Positions 1 to 5,291 of a stretch of 5,291 nucleotides of DNA are shown piece by piece. Position 1 is the first letter of the stretch, and the number at the start of each line of letters is the position of its first letter. This DNA comes from T1SED10-198M sp003554345 [NCBI: Candidatus Sumerlaeota bacterium] (GTDB lineage: Bacteria; Sumerlaeota; T1SED10-198M): positions 1 through 5,291 of the forward strand of contig PWGE01000079.1 of the NCBI GenBank assembly GCA_003554345.1, written 5' to 3'. The position numbers and the translations under genes were made by a program. The notes under the pieces were generated by a model, which had not been told where the DNA came from, did not search any database, and saw only the letters and a program-made list of their open reading frames with translations.

Positions 1-1301
1 CTTATAGTGAAATGATGGAATGGGCAATGCCTACGGAAGGATTTCTCAGGTTGGAGTCATTTAAGGAACACCTTAAAAAAAGGGAAATATTTGAACCCTA
101 CAGGGATTTTGTTCGGGGTGGTTTTTGGCGCAATTTTCTGGTGAAATATCAGGAAAGTAATAACCTGCAAAAGAAAATGTATTCCCTTTACAATTATTTT
201 GTCAAGGTAGCGGAAAACTTCCCCTTTGAAAAATATGCCCTTCAGGAAGCAAGAGATAATCTTTTAAAAGCCCAGTGTAATTGTGCTTATTGGCATGGTA
301 TCTTTGGAGGGTTGTACCTGAACTTTTTGCGGCATGCTCTCTATGAGAATATGCTGTCTTGTGAAAGAATTCTTGATAAAATATTTTATCAGCAACGTCG
401 CTGGTTTACCATTGAAGAAATGGATTTTTTAAAGGAAGGATTTCCTCAGATTATTGTTAAAAACCGGGACTTGAACTGTTATATAGATCCCAATCATGGT
501 GGTAGTGTCTTTGAGCTTGACCATAAACCCATCCAGTTTAATTTTATGAATACAATGACCCGCTATTGTGAGGGGTATCATGAGAAGATAAGGGAATTAC
601 TGGAAAACAGGGAGTCTTCACAGAAGGCAAAAAAAGAGGGGGAAATAAGCAGTATTCACGAGCAAATGCAGGTAAAAGACTGTTCACTTACCGATTATTT
701 GCAGTATGATAAGTACCGGAAAGTGAGCTTTATTGACCATTTTCTTTCAAAATCCTTAACCATTGAACAGTTGAAAAAGAATGAATGGAAGGAAAAGGAA
801 ACCCTCTATGATAAAAAATATGACTATGCTGTCTTTACCCAGGATGTTGAACTGTTTTATCCGGCAAGGAATCCCTGGTTAAGGAAGCATTACTACTTTA
901 CTCCTGATAAAGCCTGCTTTATGGTGAAATGGTCTGTAAACCCTCCTTCAAGCGGTTATTTTGTTACTGAGTTAAACCTGGCCCTCATGGTGGAAAATGC
1001 CCCTGATCGCTATCTTGTCTTTGATGATTCTGACAGACGGTATCCTTATAATGTACAGATAGAAAAGGAGAGTGCAGAAAACATGGTGCTGTGTGATGAG
1101 TACCTGGGGTATCGTATCGAGCTTGCATTTTCCGGTAATGTAAAGGTTTTTGTGTTGCCAGTTTATACTGTTTCGCTCTCTGAAGCCGGGGGAGAAAAAA
1201 ATTATCAGAATACTTCTATTTTTCTTCAATGGCCGGTGAAAAAAAGGGAGGGCTTGAAAATAACTACTACTATGAAAATCAATAAAACTAATAAAGAATA
1301 G
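1..1301 (+). CDS. GH57 alpha-amylase / 4-alpha-glucanotransferase, C-terminal part (5' end outside window)
   Basis: This enzyme would hydrolyse alpha-1,4-glucans or transfer glucan chains between maltodextrins, probably in the cytoplasm since the operon partners are cytoplasmic. The frame is open from base 3 and reads Tyr-Ser-Glu into the methionine at base 12. That methionine is internal, because the Glu-Met-Met-Glu-Trp-Ala-Met-Pro stretch matches the middle of GH57 proteins such as Thermococcus litoralis 4-alpha-glucanotransferase. Counting from that methionine, residues 1-130 are the end of the catalytic barrel and the middle helical domain (DUF1925 type), with the hallmark AQCNCAYWHGIFGGLY at 87-102. 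Residues about 160-425 are the C-terminal beta-sandwich (DUF1926 type), with GGSVFELDHKP at 163-173, FIDHFL at 240-245 and ENAPDRY at 328-334. The catalytic Glu and Asp lie in the missing N-terminal part, so activity cannot be judged. Amylase versus transferase is undecided. ptsH starts 6 bases downstream, suggesting one operon. Confidence 0.88.
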   Translation, partial: YSEMMEWAMPTEGFLRLESFKEHLKKREIFEPYRDFVRGGFWRNFLVKYQESNNLQKKMYSLYNYFVKVAENFPFEKYALQEARDNLLKAQCNCAYWHGIFGGLYLNFLRHALYENMLSCERILDKIFYQQRRWFTIEEMDFLKEGFPQIIVKNRDLNCYIDPNHGGSVFELDHKPIQFNFMNTMTRYCEGYHEKIRELLENRESSQKAKKEGEISSIHEQMQVKDCSLTDYLQYDKYRKVSFIDHFLSKSLTIEQLKKNEWKEKETLYDKKYDYAVFTQDVELFYPARNPWLRKHYYFTPDKACFMVKWSVNPPSSGYFVTELNLALMVENAPDRYLVFDDSDRRYPYNVQIEKESAENMVLCDEYLGYRIELAFSGNVKVFVLPVYTVSLSEAGGEKNYQNTSIFLQWPVKKREGLKITTTMKINKTNKE

Positions 1302-1307
1302 GGTGCT

Positions 1308-1604
1308 ATGAGCGACAAAACAGTAGAAAAAAAAGAGTACGTCATTCAGAAAGTACAGGGGATACATCTCAGACCGGCTAGCAAAATCGTAGAAATATGC
1401 CGTGAATATGAGGAATGCGAGATAACTATATACCGCGATAATCTGACGGCAAATGCAAAAAGTATTATGGGGATTCTGGGTTTGGGAGTCAGTCCTGGTA
1501 CCAAAATTATGGTAGAAGCAGAAGGTCCTGAACCTATGGTCAGGGAATTTTTTAATAGTTTTGAGGACTTGATAGAAAATAATTTTTATGATGATGAAGA
1601 GTAA
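1308..1604 (+). CDS. ptsH: Phosphocarrier protein HPr
   Basis: HPr is the small cytoplasmic phosphocarrier that takes phosphate from enzyme I at a histidine and passes it to EIIA domains or regulatory targets. The 98-residue product has the active-site motif GIHLRPAS at residues 18-25, with the phosphorylated histidine at 20 and its partner arginine at 22. The regulatory site AKSIMGILGLG lies at 50-60, with Ser52 equivalent to Ser46, the target of HPr kinase/phosphorylase. Families usually run 85-90 residues. This one has about six extra residues at the N-terminus and an acidic end (DDEE). The residue after the active histidine is Leu, where Ala or Thr is common. The ATG lies 6 bases after the GH57 stop. 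The only Shine-Dalgarno-like sequence (AGGGTG, 1300-1305) is very close to the start, so translation may depend on coupling to the upstream gene. ptsI downstream supports the assignment. Confidence 0.93.
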   Translation: MSDKTVEKKEYVIQKVQGIHLRPASKIVEICREYEECEITIYRDNLTANAKSIMGILGLGVSPGTKIMVEAEGPEPMVREFFNSFEDLIENNFYDDEE

Positions 1605-1619
1605 TCCTGGGGGCGTCTG

Positions 1620-1883
1620 ATGAAGACACAAAAAATATCAATACCTGCTCTTCTAAGAAGTCTTTTTCTTCCTTCCTCTTCATTATTTCATGAAATACTC
1701 TTCTTTGTTTGTCCTCGTTCGTTATTACTTTTTTTCTTTCAGTGGGTCCTGTATCCCTTAATGGTTGATTATCGCTGGAATTTCAGGTATACAGTAGTTA
1801 ACTGTGTACTGATAAACAGGATTCTATTCTTGTGCGGTCTGGTTCCTGTAATGTTTTTTCCGCAAAGGAGTGATATAAGGTGA
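1620..1883 (+). CDS. Possible small hydrophobic (membrane) protein, unknown function
   Basis: I do not recognise this 87-residue reading frame. It starts 15 bases after the ptsH stop, behind a weak G-rich site (TGGGGGCG, 1608-1615). Its TGA overlaps the ptsI GTG in the sequence GTGA, the arrangement typical of translationally coupled genes. The product is rich in Phe and Leu. It has two stretches that could cross a membrane, at about residues 23-48 and 58-80, with basic residues between and after them. Against it, the DNA at about 1640-1740 is strongly pyrimidine-rich. Such sequence avoids stop codons by chance and automatically yields Phe, Leu and Ser. A promoter-like pair (1765-1793) also sits inside it. 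It may therefore be only a spacer and leader for ptsI. No homolog is known to me. Confidence 0.35.
   Translation: MKTQKISIPALLRSLFLPSSSLFHEILFFVCPRSLLLFFFQWVLYPLMVDYRWNFRYTVVNCVLINRILFLCGLVPVMFFPQRSDIR
1765..1793 (+). promoter_or_regulatory. Candidate internal sigma70-type promoter for ptsI
   Basis: TTGATT (1765-1770) and TATACA (1788-1793) are separated by exactly 17 bases. Each matches the consensus at four of six positions. Transcription would start near 1800, leaving a leader of about 80 bases before the ptsI GTG. It could let ptsI and the kinase be expressed apart from the upstream genes. Matches of this quality occur often by chance in AT-rich DNA. Confidence 0.28.
1865..1870 (+). promoter_or_regulatory. 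Ribosome binding site of ptsI
   Basis: AAGGAG lies 9 bases before the GTG at 1880. It fixes a GTG start for ptsI that agrees with the normal enzyme I N-terminus (Met-Lys-Ile-Leu-Glu-Gly-Ser-Pro-Ala-Ser). It lies within the last codons of the possible small ORF. Confidence 0.8.
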
Positions 1884-3706
1884 AGATTTTAGAAGGTTCA
1901 CCGGCTTCTCTGGGCATTGGAATCGGAAAGGTCGTTTTTATTGATACGACACATTTCCATATTTCGGAACATCTTCTCTCAGATTCGGAAGTTCAGGAAG
2001 AGATTGATCGCTTTTCAGAGGCGTTAGAAACAGCAAAGCAAAAACTCCATCAAGCTCGTGAAAAATCTTCTATTCTGCCCACTAAAGAAATCCAGGACAT
2101 CTATCATGCCCACAGTCAGTTCTTTGAAGATCCTGTTATTATGGAAAAAATTATTCTTCAAATACGGGAGCAGAAAAAAAATGCTGAACTGGCTGTGCAA
2201 AGTGTTTTTGAAGAGCAAAAAAAATTATTTTCGCGTATAGATGAAAGATATTCTCTGGACTTAAAAGATGTTCGACAGAGAATTCTGACGGAGTTGACTT
2301 CCCATATCGTGTCATCTATTGATAACTTAACTTCTGATTCTGTTATTGTGGCCCGTGAATTGTATCCATCTCAAACAGCAGATCTATTTACCCATAGGGT
2401 GGCAGGTCTGGTCACTGAAGTCGGAGGACATACTTCCCATACTGCTATTATTGCCCGTTCTCTGGAAATCCCCTGTGTTGTTGGGCTTGGAGATGTGCAG
2501 GGTCAGGTAGAGCCTGGTCAGGAAATTATTGTTGATGGTTTTACAGGAAAAGTTATCTTTGAACCTACTTCTAAGGTTATTGAACAGTATCATAAAAAGC
2601 GTGTGCACTTTATTAAAACGGAAGAAAAGTTGATTCAATGTTCGCTGGAAGAGAGTAAGACGAAAGATGGGAAGTATGTGCAGGTCTCTGCTAATATGGA
2701 ACTGCCCAATGAAATTGTGCAGGCCAAAAAATATTGTGCGGAAGGGGTGGGGCTTTTTCGAACAGAATTTCTTTTTGTACAACAGAGTATTGTGACAAGT
2801 TCTACTGAAGATGAACAGTATGATATTTATAAACGGGTGGTGTCGGATCTGGGTGCTAAATCCCCTCAGCACAATGCAGGCATGAATAATTATGTCATTT
2901 TTCGCACCATTGATATGGGGGGCGATAAGTTTATTTTCACTGACCAGCATTTTCGAGATGAACCCAATCCCTTCCTGGGAACACGGGCCATTCGATTGTG
3001 CCTTTCTGATGAAGGAAGGAAGTTTTTCAAGACCCAGCTGCGTGCATTGCTCAGAGCTGCAGTTCACGGTAATCTGTGGATTATGGTGCCCTTTATATCT
3101 ACTGTTGAAGAAATGTGGGAAGTAAAGAGAATATTCAAGGAATGTTGTAAGGAGCTGGAAGAGAGGAACCTTCCTTATGATGCTCATGTTCCTCTTGGAA
3201 GCATGATAGAGCTTCCTTCCTCTGCTGTTATAGCAGATGTCCTTATCAAGGAAGTGGATTTTTTTAGTATCGGAACAAATGATCTGATACAGTATACTCT
3301 TGCAGTTGACCGAAAAAATGAAAATGTAAACTATTTATATGATCCCCTGAATCTTGCTGTGTTACGCTTGATTCAACAGACTATTCAGGCTGCCAAAAAG
3401 GAAAAGAAATGGATAGGTGTTTGCGGAGAAATGGCCAGTTCTCCAATAACATCCCTTATTTTAATCGGCATGGGAGTGGATGAACTGAGTGTAACCCCCA
3501 TGTATGTGCCTATTATTAAAGCCACTATGCGCAATATCCATTATGAAAAAGTACGGAAAGTTGTCAGAGAAAAAATAATGGTTTGCCACTCCAGAGAGGA
3601 GATTTATGAGGCAGTGAGGCATCATATTATTCCTATGATACCGGATTTAATACAAAAGGAGTTCTTCTCTGAATGGGAAATGAAGTTGTTATCGGAATCG
3701 ATTTAG
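1880..3706 (+). CDS. ptsI: Phosphoenolpyruvate-protein phosphotransferase (PTS enzyme I)
   Basis: Enzyme I takes phosphate from phosphoenolpyruvate and hands it to HPr, the first step of the PTS; it is a cytoplasmic dimer. The 608-residue product has the full family layout. The N-terminal and HPr-binding helical region covers about 1-145. The swivelling phosphohistidine domain contains GGHTSHTAIIARS at 182-194, with His187 as the active site. The PEP-binding barrel follows from about 255. Visible PEP-site elements are GLFRTEF at 291-297 (Arg294), FRTIDMGGDK at 341-350 (Arg342), the signature DFFSIGTNDLIQYTLAVDR at 460-478 and the catalytic cysteine in GVCGEM (Cys515). All key residues are present. 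It is longer than the roughly 575 residues of E. coli EI, through an insertion near 325-337 and a C-terminal tail after about 580. The GTG start has a good Shine-Dalgarno sequence and overlaps the preceding ORF stop by 4 bases. The end overlaps the kinase gene by 34 bases. Confidence 0.96.
   Translation: MKILEGSPASLGIGIGKVVFIDTTHFHISEHLLSDSEVQEEIDRFSEALETAKQKLHQAREKSSILPTKEIQDIYHAHSQFFEDPVIMEKIILQIREQKKNAELAVQSVFEEQKKLFSRIDERYSLDLKDVRQRILTELTSHIVSSIDNLTSDSVIVARELYPSQTADLFTHRVAGLVTEVGGHTSHTAIIARSLEIPCVVGLGDVQGQVEPGQEIIVDGFTGKVIFEPTSKVIEQYHKKRVHFIKTEEKLIQCSLEESKTKDGKYVQVSANMELPNEIVQAKKYCAEGVGLFRTEFLFVQQSIVTSSTEDEQYDIYKRVVSDLGAKSPQHNAGMNNYVIFRTIDMGGDKFIFTDQHFRDEPNPFLGTRAIRLCLSDEGRKFFKTQLRALLRAAVHGNLWIMVPFISTVEEMWEVKRIFKECCKELEERNLPYDAHVPLGSMIELPSSAVIADVLIKEVDFFSIGTNDLIQYTLAVDRKNENVNYLYDPLNLAVLRLIQQTIQAAKKEKKWIGVCGEMASSPITSLILIGMGVDELSVTPMYVPIIKATMRNIHYEKVRKVVREKIMVCHSREEIYEAVRHHIIPMIPDLIQKEFFSEWEMKLLSESI
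3656..3661 (+). promoter_or_regulatory. Ribosome binding site of the ROK kinase gene
   Basis: AAGGAG, preceded by further A residues, lies inside the ptsI coding sequence 11 bases before the ATG at 3673. It supports a start within ptsI, which gives the normal ROK N-terminus just ahead of the GIDLGGTN phosphate-binding loop. Confidence 0.7.
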
Positions 3707-4641
3707 GTGGCACCAATATTGTTATTGGAATTTTTAATCGCCATGGAGAGTTGCTGGGACGTCATACCAGCCATACAGGAGTGGATGGGTCTTCTTTCAC
3801 TGTTATTAATAATATGGTCGATGGTATGCAGAAATGTCTTCAAAAACATTCTCTGGTTCTTTCAGATTTAGTGGGAGTAGCGGTAGGTTCACCGGGTTTT
3901 TTAAACCGGAAAGAAGGCATGATTTATCTTGCCCCTAATTTGAAATGGCGGGATTTTCCTCTTCAAAAAGTGCTGGAAGAAAGATTAGAATGTCCTGTTA
4001 TTCTGGAAAATGACGCGAATGCCGCTATTTATGGTGAGTTCCGTAAGGGATGTGCCAGGGAGTTTTCTTCTGCCATTGGTTTTACCCTGGGAACAGGAAT
4101 CGGTGGGGGTATTGTTATAGAAAACAGGCTGGTACATGGATGTTTTGATATGGCAGGAGAACTGGGGCATATGACCCTGGATCCGCAAGGACCGCTGTGC
4201 GGCTGTGGGAATCATGGATGTTTAGAGGCATTTGCCTCAGCCTCCGGTGTTAAGAAGTACCTCCAGGAACAGTATCCTCATTATAAGGACTCTTTAATTT
4301 ACTCCCTGGTTGATGATAACCTGGATAAGGTTTCTCCTGTTGATGTGTATCAGGCTGCTTTACAAAATGATTCTTTCGCCGTATCTGTTTTCCAGAGAGT
4401 GGGAAAATATCTGGGCATAGCTGCAGCAAATATTATCAATATATTTAATCCTCCCGTGGTATTCTTTAACGGTGGAATGACGAATGCGGGGGATTATATA
4501 ATGAACCCCCTGCTTGCAGAATCTCAACAACGTACCATTACTGCCAGTTATGAAAAAACAACTATCCGTTTTGGTGAGCTGGGTAGTGATGCCGGTTTGA
4601 TGGGGATTGGGGCCCTTGCCGTAGAAGCTTTCTTTTGCTGA
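3673..4641 (+). CDS. ROK-family sugar kinase, probable glucokinase
   Basis: The protein would phosphorylate glucose with ATP to give glucose-6-phosphate in the cytoplasm. Its 322 residues are normal for a ROK kinase. The phosphate-binding loop GIDLGGTN is at residues 8-15. The sugar-binding and catalytic END motif is at 112-114, inside LENDANAAIYGE, with the catalytic base at Asp114. The second ATP-binding segment GTGIGGGIV is at 140-148. The ROK zinc site is formed by ELGH (His166) and CGCGNHGCLE (Cys176, Cys178, Cys183). There is no N-terminal helix-turn-helix, so it is an enzyme and not a ROK repressor. Glucose specificity is inferred from overall similarity to bacterial GlcK proteins and from the GH57 enzyme in the same cluster; fructose, mannose or an amino sugar remain possible. 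The gene starts inside ptsI (34-base overlap), implying co-transcription and probably coupled translation. It appears to be the last gene of the run. Confidence 0.92.
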   Translation: MGNEVVIGIDLGGTNIVIGIFNRHGELLGRHTSHTGVDGSSFTVINNMVDGMQKCLQKHSLVLSDLVGVAVGSPGFLNRKEGMIYLAPNLKWRDFPLQKVLEERLECPVILENDANAAIYGEFRKGCAREFSSAIGFTLGTGIGGGIVIENRLVHGCFDMAGELGHMTLDPQGPLCGCGNHGCLEAFASASGVKKYLQEQYPHYKDSLIYSLVDDNLDKVSPVDVYQAALQNDSFAVSVFQRVGKYLGIAAANIINIFNPPVVFFNGGMTNAGDYIMNPLLAESQQRTITASYEKTTIRFGELGSDAGLMGIGALAVEAFFC

Positions 4642-4682
4642 AAAAGTAAGATCTTCTTTAACATGGGATGCGAAAGAAAGCT
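4626..4682 (+). repeat. Inverted repeat across the kinase stop codon
   Basis: AGCTTTCTTTTGC (4626-4638) can pair with GCGAAAGAAAGCT (4670-4682) over 13 base pairs, including one G-U pair. The loop is 31 bases and contains the TGA stop and the near-palindrome AAGATCTT. A run of seven T residues (4700-4706) lies 17 bases after the right arm, too far for a standard intrinsic terminator. It may be an mRNA 3'-end stabiliser or part of a weak terminator. Confidence 0.4.
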
Positions 4683-4848
4683 CAGTAAATAAGACCTTCT
4701 TTTTTTAACTTTTAGAGTCCCTTTTGTTCCCCTTGAGAGTATACTTTGAATGTCATACGGTTATGAGAAAATACCTTATGCAACTGGCATTTTCCGCATC
4801 TGGAGCTCAGATATAAGACCTCTTCCTGTTATATTTCTTACTGGCATG

Positions 4849-4889
4849 AAACCTCTTTTTTGCTATGAAAGTCTTTATAAGGGGTTTTT
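4849..4889 (+). terminator. Weak candidate terminator downstream of the kinase gene
   Basis: AAACCTCTT (4849-4857) can pair with AAGGGGTTT (4879-4887) over 9 base pairs, including one G-U pair. The loop is 21 bases, and two further T residues follow, giving five T in a row after the GGGG. The long loop and the short remaining T-tract make this a poor terminator. It may simply be a chance hairpin. It abuts the TTGACA promoter candidate. Confidence 0.22.
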
Positions 4890-4918
4890 GACAAGTGGTC
4901 ATTAGAAGTGTTTATTAT
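4888..4918 (+). promoter_or_regulatory. Candidate sigma70-type promoter with a perfect -35 box
   Basis: TTGACA (4888-4893) matches the -35 consensus exactly. TATTAT (4913-4918) matches the -10 consensus at five of six positions, at a spacing of 19 bases. That is two longer than ideal; a 17-base spacing would give the poorer TTTATT. Transcription would begin near 4925 and run towards the hairpin at 5014-5051. No credible protein gene lies downstream on this strand. Confidence 0.35.
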
Positions 4919-4924
4919 ACCTGA

Positions 4925-5055
4925 AAGAAGAAGGATGATAAACAAAAGGATAGCGGCAGGCTTTGTTATAACTGATATCGATATGGTATTAATGCATATT
5001 TCTTCAGTAGTAAAAAACCCCGTTGAACCAGTTTTGATTCAACGGGGTTTTGTGG
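4925..5055 (+). ncRNA. Hypothetical small RNA between the promoter candidate and the shared hairpin
   Basis: If the promoter at 4888-4918 is active and the hairpin at 5014-5051 stops transcription in this direction, the product is an RNA of about 130 bases. It would contain a small internal stem (AACAAA 4941-4946 with TTTGTT 4962-4967) and a strong terminal stem. A short ORF in this stretch would run through the terminator into antisense rpoC, so it is not a likely coding product. The call rests only on this arrangement; no known RNA family is recognised. Confidence 0.18.
5012..5051 (-). terminator. Intrinsic terminator of rpoC, potentially bidirectional
   Basis: The arms at 5014-5027 and 5038-5051 (AAAACCCCGTTGAA and TTCAACGGGGTTTT) form a perfect 14-base-pair stem around a 10-base loop. 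Read on the minus strand, the hairpin begins 20 bases after the rpoC stop codon and ends in six U residues (5017-5012). Read on the plus strand, only four U residues follow the G-C core, so it could also stop transcription coming from the kinase side, less strongly. Confidence 0.9.
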
Positions 5056-5070
5056 CTGGTATTTGCGGTT

Positions 5071-5291
5071 TTATTCGTTATCGAAAACGTTGAGGTCCTT
5101 GATATTGATTTCTTCAGAAGATTCAGGAAAGGCTAATACGTCTTTGGCTTCCTCTTCTTCTGACTTTTCTTCTTCTGTTCCACCTCCCAGCACTTTCCTG
5201 ACATCAATTTTAATTTTTGCTTTGCGGTAAACAGGGAAGCCTGTTCCAGCCGGTATCAGTCGACCGATAATGATGTTTTCTTTCAGTCCCA
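5071..5291 (-). CDS. rpoC: RNA polymerase beta' subunit, C-terminal end (5' part outside window)
   Basis: This is the last 72 codons of the beta' subunit of RNA polymerase, read on the minus strand from base 5289 to a TAA at 5073-5071. The visible part opens with [19 protein letters not shown]. This is the highly conserved segment near the RpoC C-terminus that follows the trigger-loop side of the active-centre region and contacts the omega subunit area. After it come about 50 less conserved residues with a glutamate-rich run ([12 protein letters not shown]) and an acidic end (VFDNE). Such a tail varies between phyla. The gene converges on the glucan/PTS cluster, and a strong terminator follows its stop. 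No ribosomal protein gene follows directly, unlike the common rpoC-rpsL order. Confidence 0.95.
   Translation of the reverse strand, partial: GLKENIIIGRLIPAGTGFPVYRKAKIKIDVRKVLGGGTEEEKSEEEEAKDVLAFPESSEEINIKDLNVFDNE

Larger units (their letters stand above)
4642..5011. other. Intergenic region between the kinase gene and the rpoC terminator
   Basis: I see no convincing protein gene, tRNA or rRNA here on either strand. The stretch is AT-rich with short pyrimidine runs. It contains the right arm of the inverted repeat at the kinase stop, a weak hairpin (4849-4887) and a TTGACA promoter candidate (4888-4918). The heptamer TAAGACC occurs at 4690-4696 and 4814-4820, with a one-base variant at 4647-4653. 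A 15-base stem-loop (ATCTG GAGCT CAGAT, 4798-4812) and the palindrome ATATCGATAT (4975-4984) are also present. It could be degraded former coding DNA, but no recognisable protein fragment was found. Confidence 0.6.

Noticed and set aside
12-14. ATG at base 12 as the true start of the GH57 protein
   Set aside because: The frame is open upstream to the window edge and the codons before it read Tyr-Ser-Glu, continuing the GH57 sequence. The catalytic half of the family must lie before base 1.
972-1631. 219-codon ORF on the minus strand
   Set aside because: It lies opposite the clearly recognisable GH57 C-terminal domain and HPr. Its composition is that of a shadow frame and shows no known motif.
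1647-1672. Intrinsic terminator after ptsH
   Set aside because: CTTC TAA GAAG is only a 4-base-pair stem with a 3-base loop, and the following T-rich stretch is interrupted. It is too weak to support.
2384-3187. 267-codon ORF on the minus strand
   Set aside because: It is antisense to the most conserved part of enzyme I, and no recognisable domain is seen in its translation.
4647-4820. TAAGACC/TAAGATC repeats as a regulatory array
   Set aside because: Only two exact copies and one variant occur, with unequal spacing (43 and 124 bases) and no CRISPR-like regularity. Chance in AT-rich DNA is a sufficient explanation.
4908-5093. 61-codon GTG-start ORF on the plus strand
   Set aside because: It starts at the edge of a promoter -10 region, runs straight through the perfect rpoC terminator stem and ends antisense to rpoC. 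The internal ATG at 4935 does not improve it.

Overview
The window carries a plus-strand gene cluster that breaks down alpha-glucans and runs part of the phosphotransferase system (PTS). It faces the 3' end of rpoC, which lies on the minus strand. In order on the plus strand are the C-terminal part of a GH57 alpha-amylase/4-alpha-glucanotransferase (its N-terminus lies before base 1), HPr (ptsH), a possible small hydrophobic protein, enzyme I (ptsI) and a ROK-family sugar kinase, most likely glucokinase. About 430 bases without a supported plus-strand gene follow. They end at a strong hairpin that terminates rpoC.

The organism cannot be named from this window. The DNA is moderately AT-rich and the genes are tightly packed with AAGGAG-type ribosome binding sites. 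HPr has the serine used by HPr kinase/phosphorylase. HPr and EI are present without a sugar-specific EII, next to a GH57 enzyme. This mix would suit a spirochaete or another anaerobic fermenter, but that is an inference. The RpoC tail is bacterial and not diagnostic.

Region by region: bases 1-1301 hold the GH57 enzyme. HPr follows after 6 bases (1308-1604). Bases 1605-1879 are either a gene for an 87-residue hydrophobic protein, which would overlap the ptsI start as GTGA, or a pyrimidine-rich leader with a possible internal promoter. ptsI spans 1880-3706, and the kinase (3673-4641) overlaps its end by 34 bases. Bases 4642-5011 hold inverted repeats, a TTGACA-type promoter candidate pointing at no recognised gene, and possibly a small RNA ending at the shared hairpin. 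The rpoC 3' end occupies 5071-5291 on the minus strand.

Together, the GH57 enzyme would remodel or hydrolyse glycogen or maltodextrin, and the ROK kinase would phosphorylate the released glucose to glucose-6-phosphate. HPr and EI would form a PEP-driven phosphorelay that may act mainly as a regulatory sensor, since no transport component is nearby. I found no clearly new biological system. The best leads are the small ORF between ptsH and ptsI, the possible small RNA, and the linkage of a glucan-degrading enzyme with the general PTS proteins.
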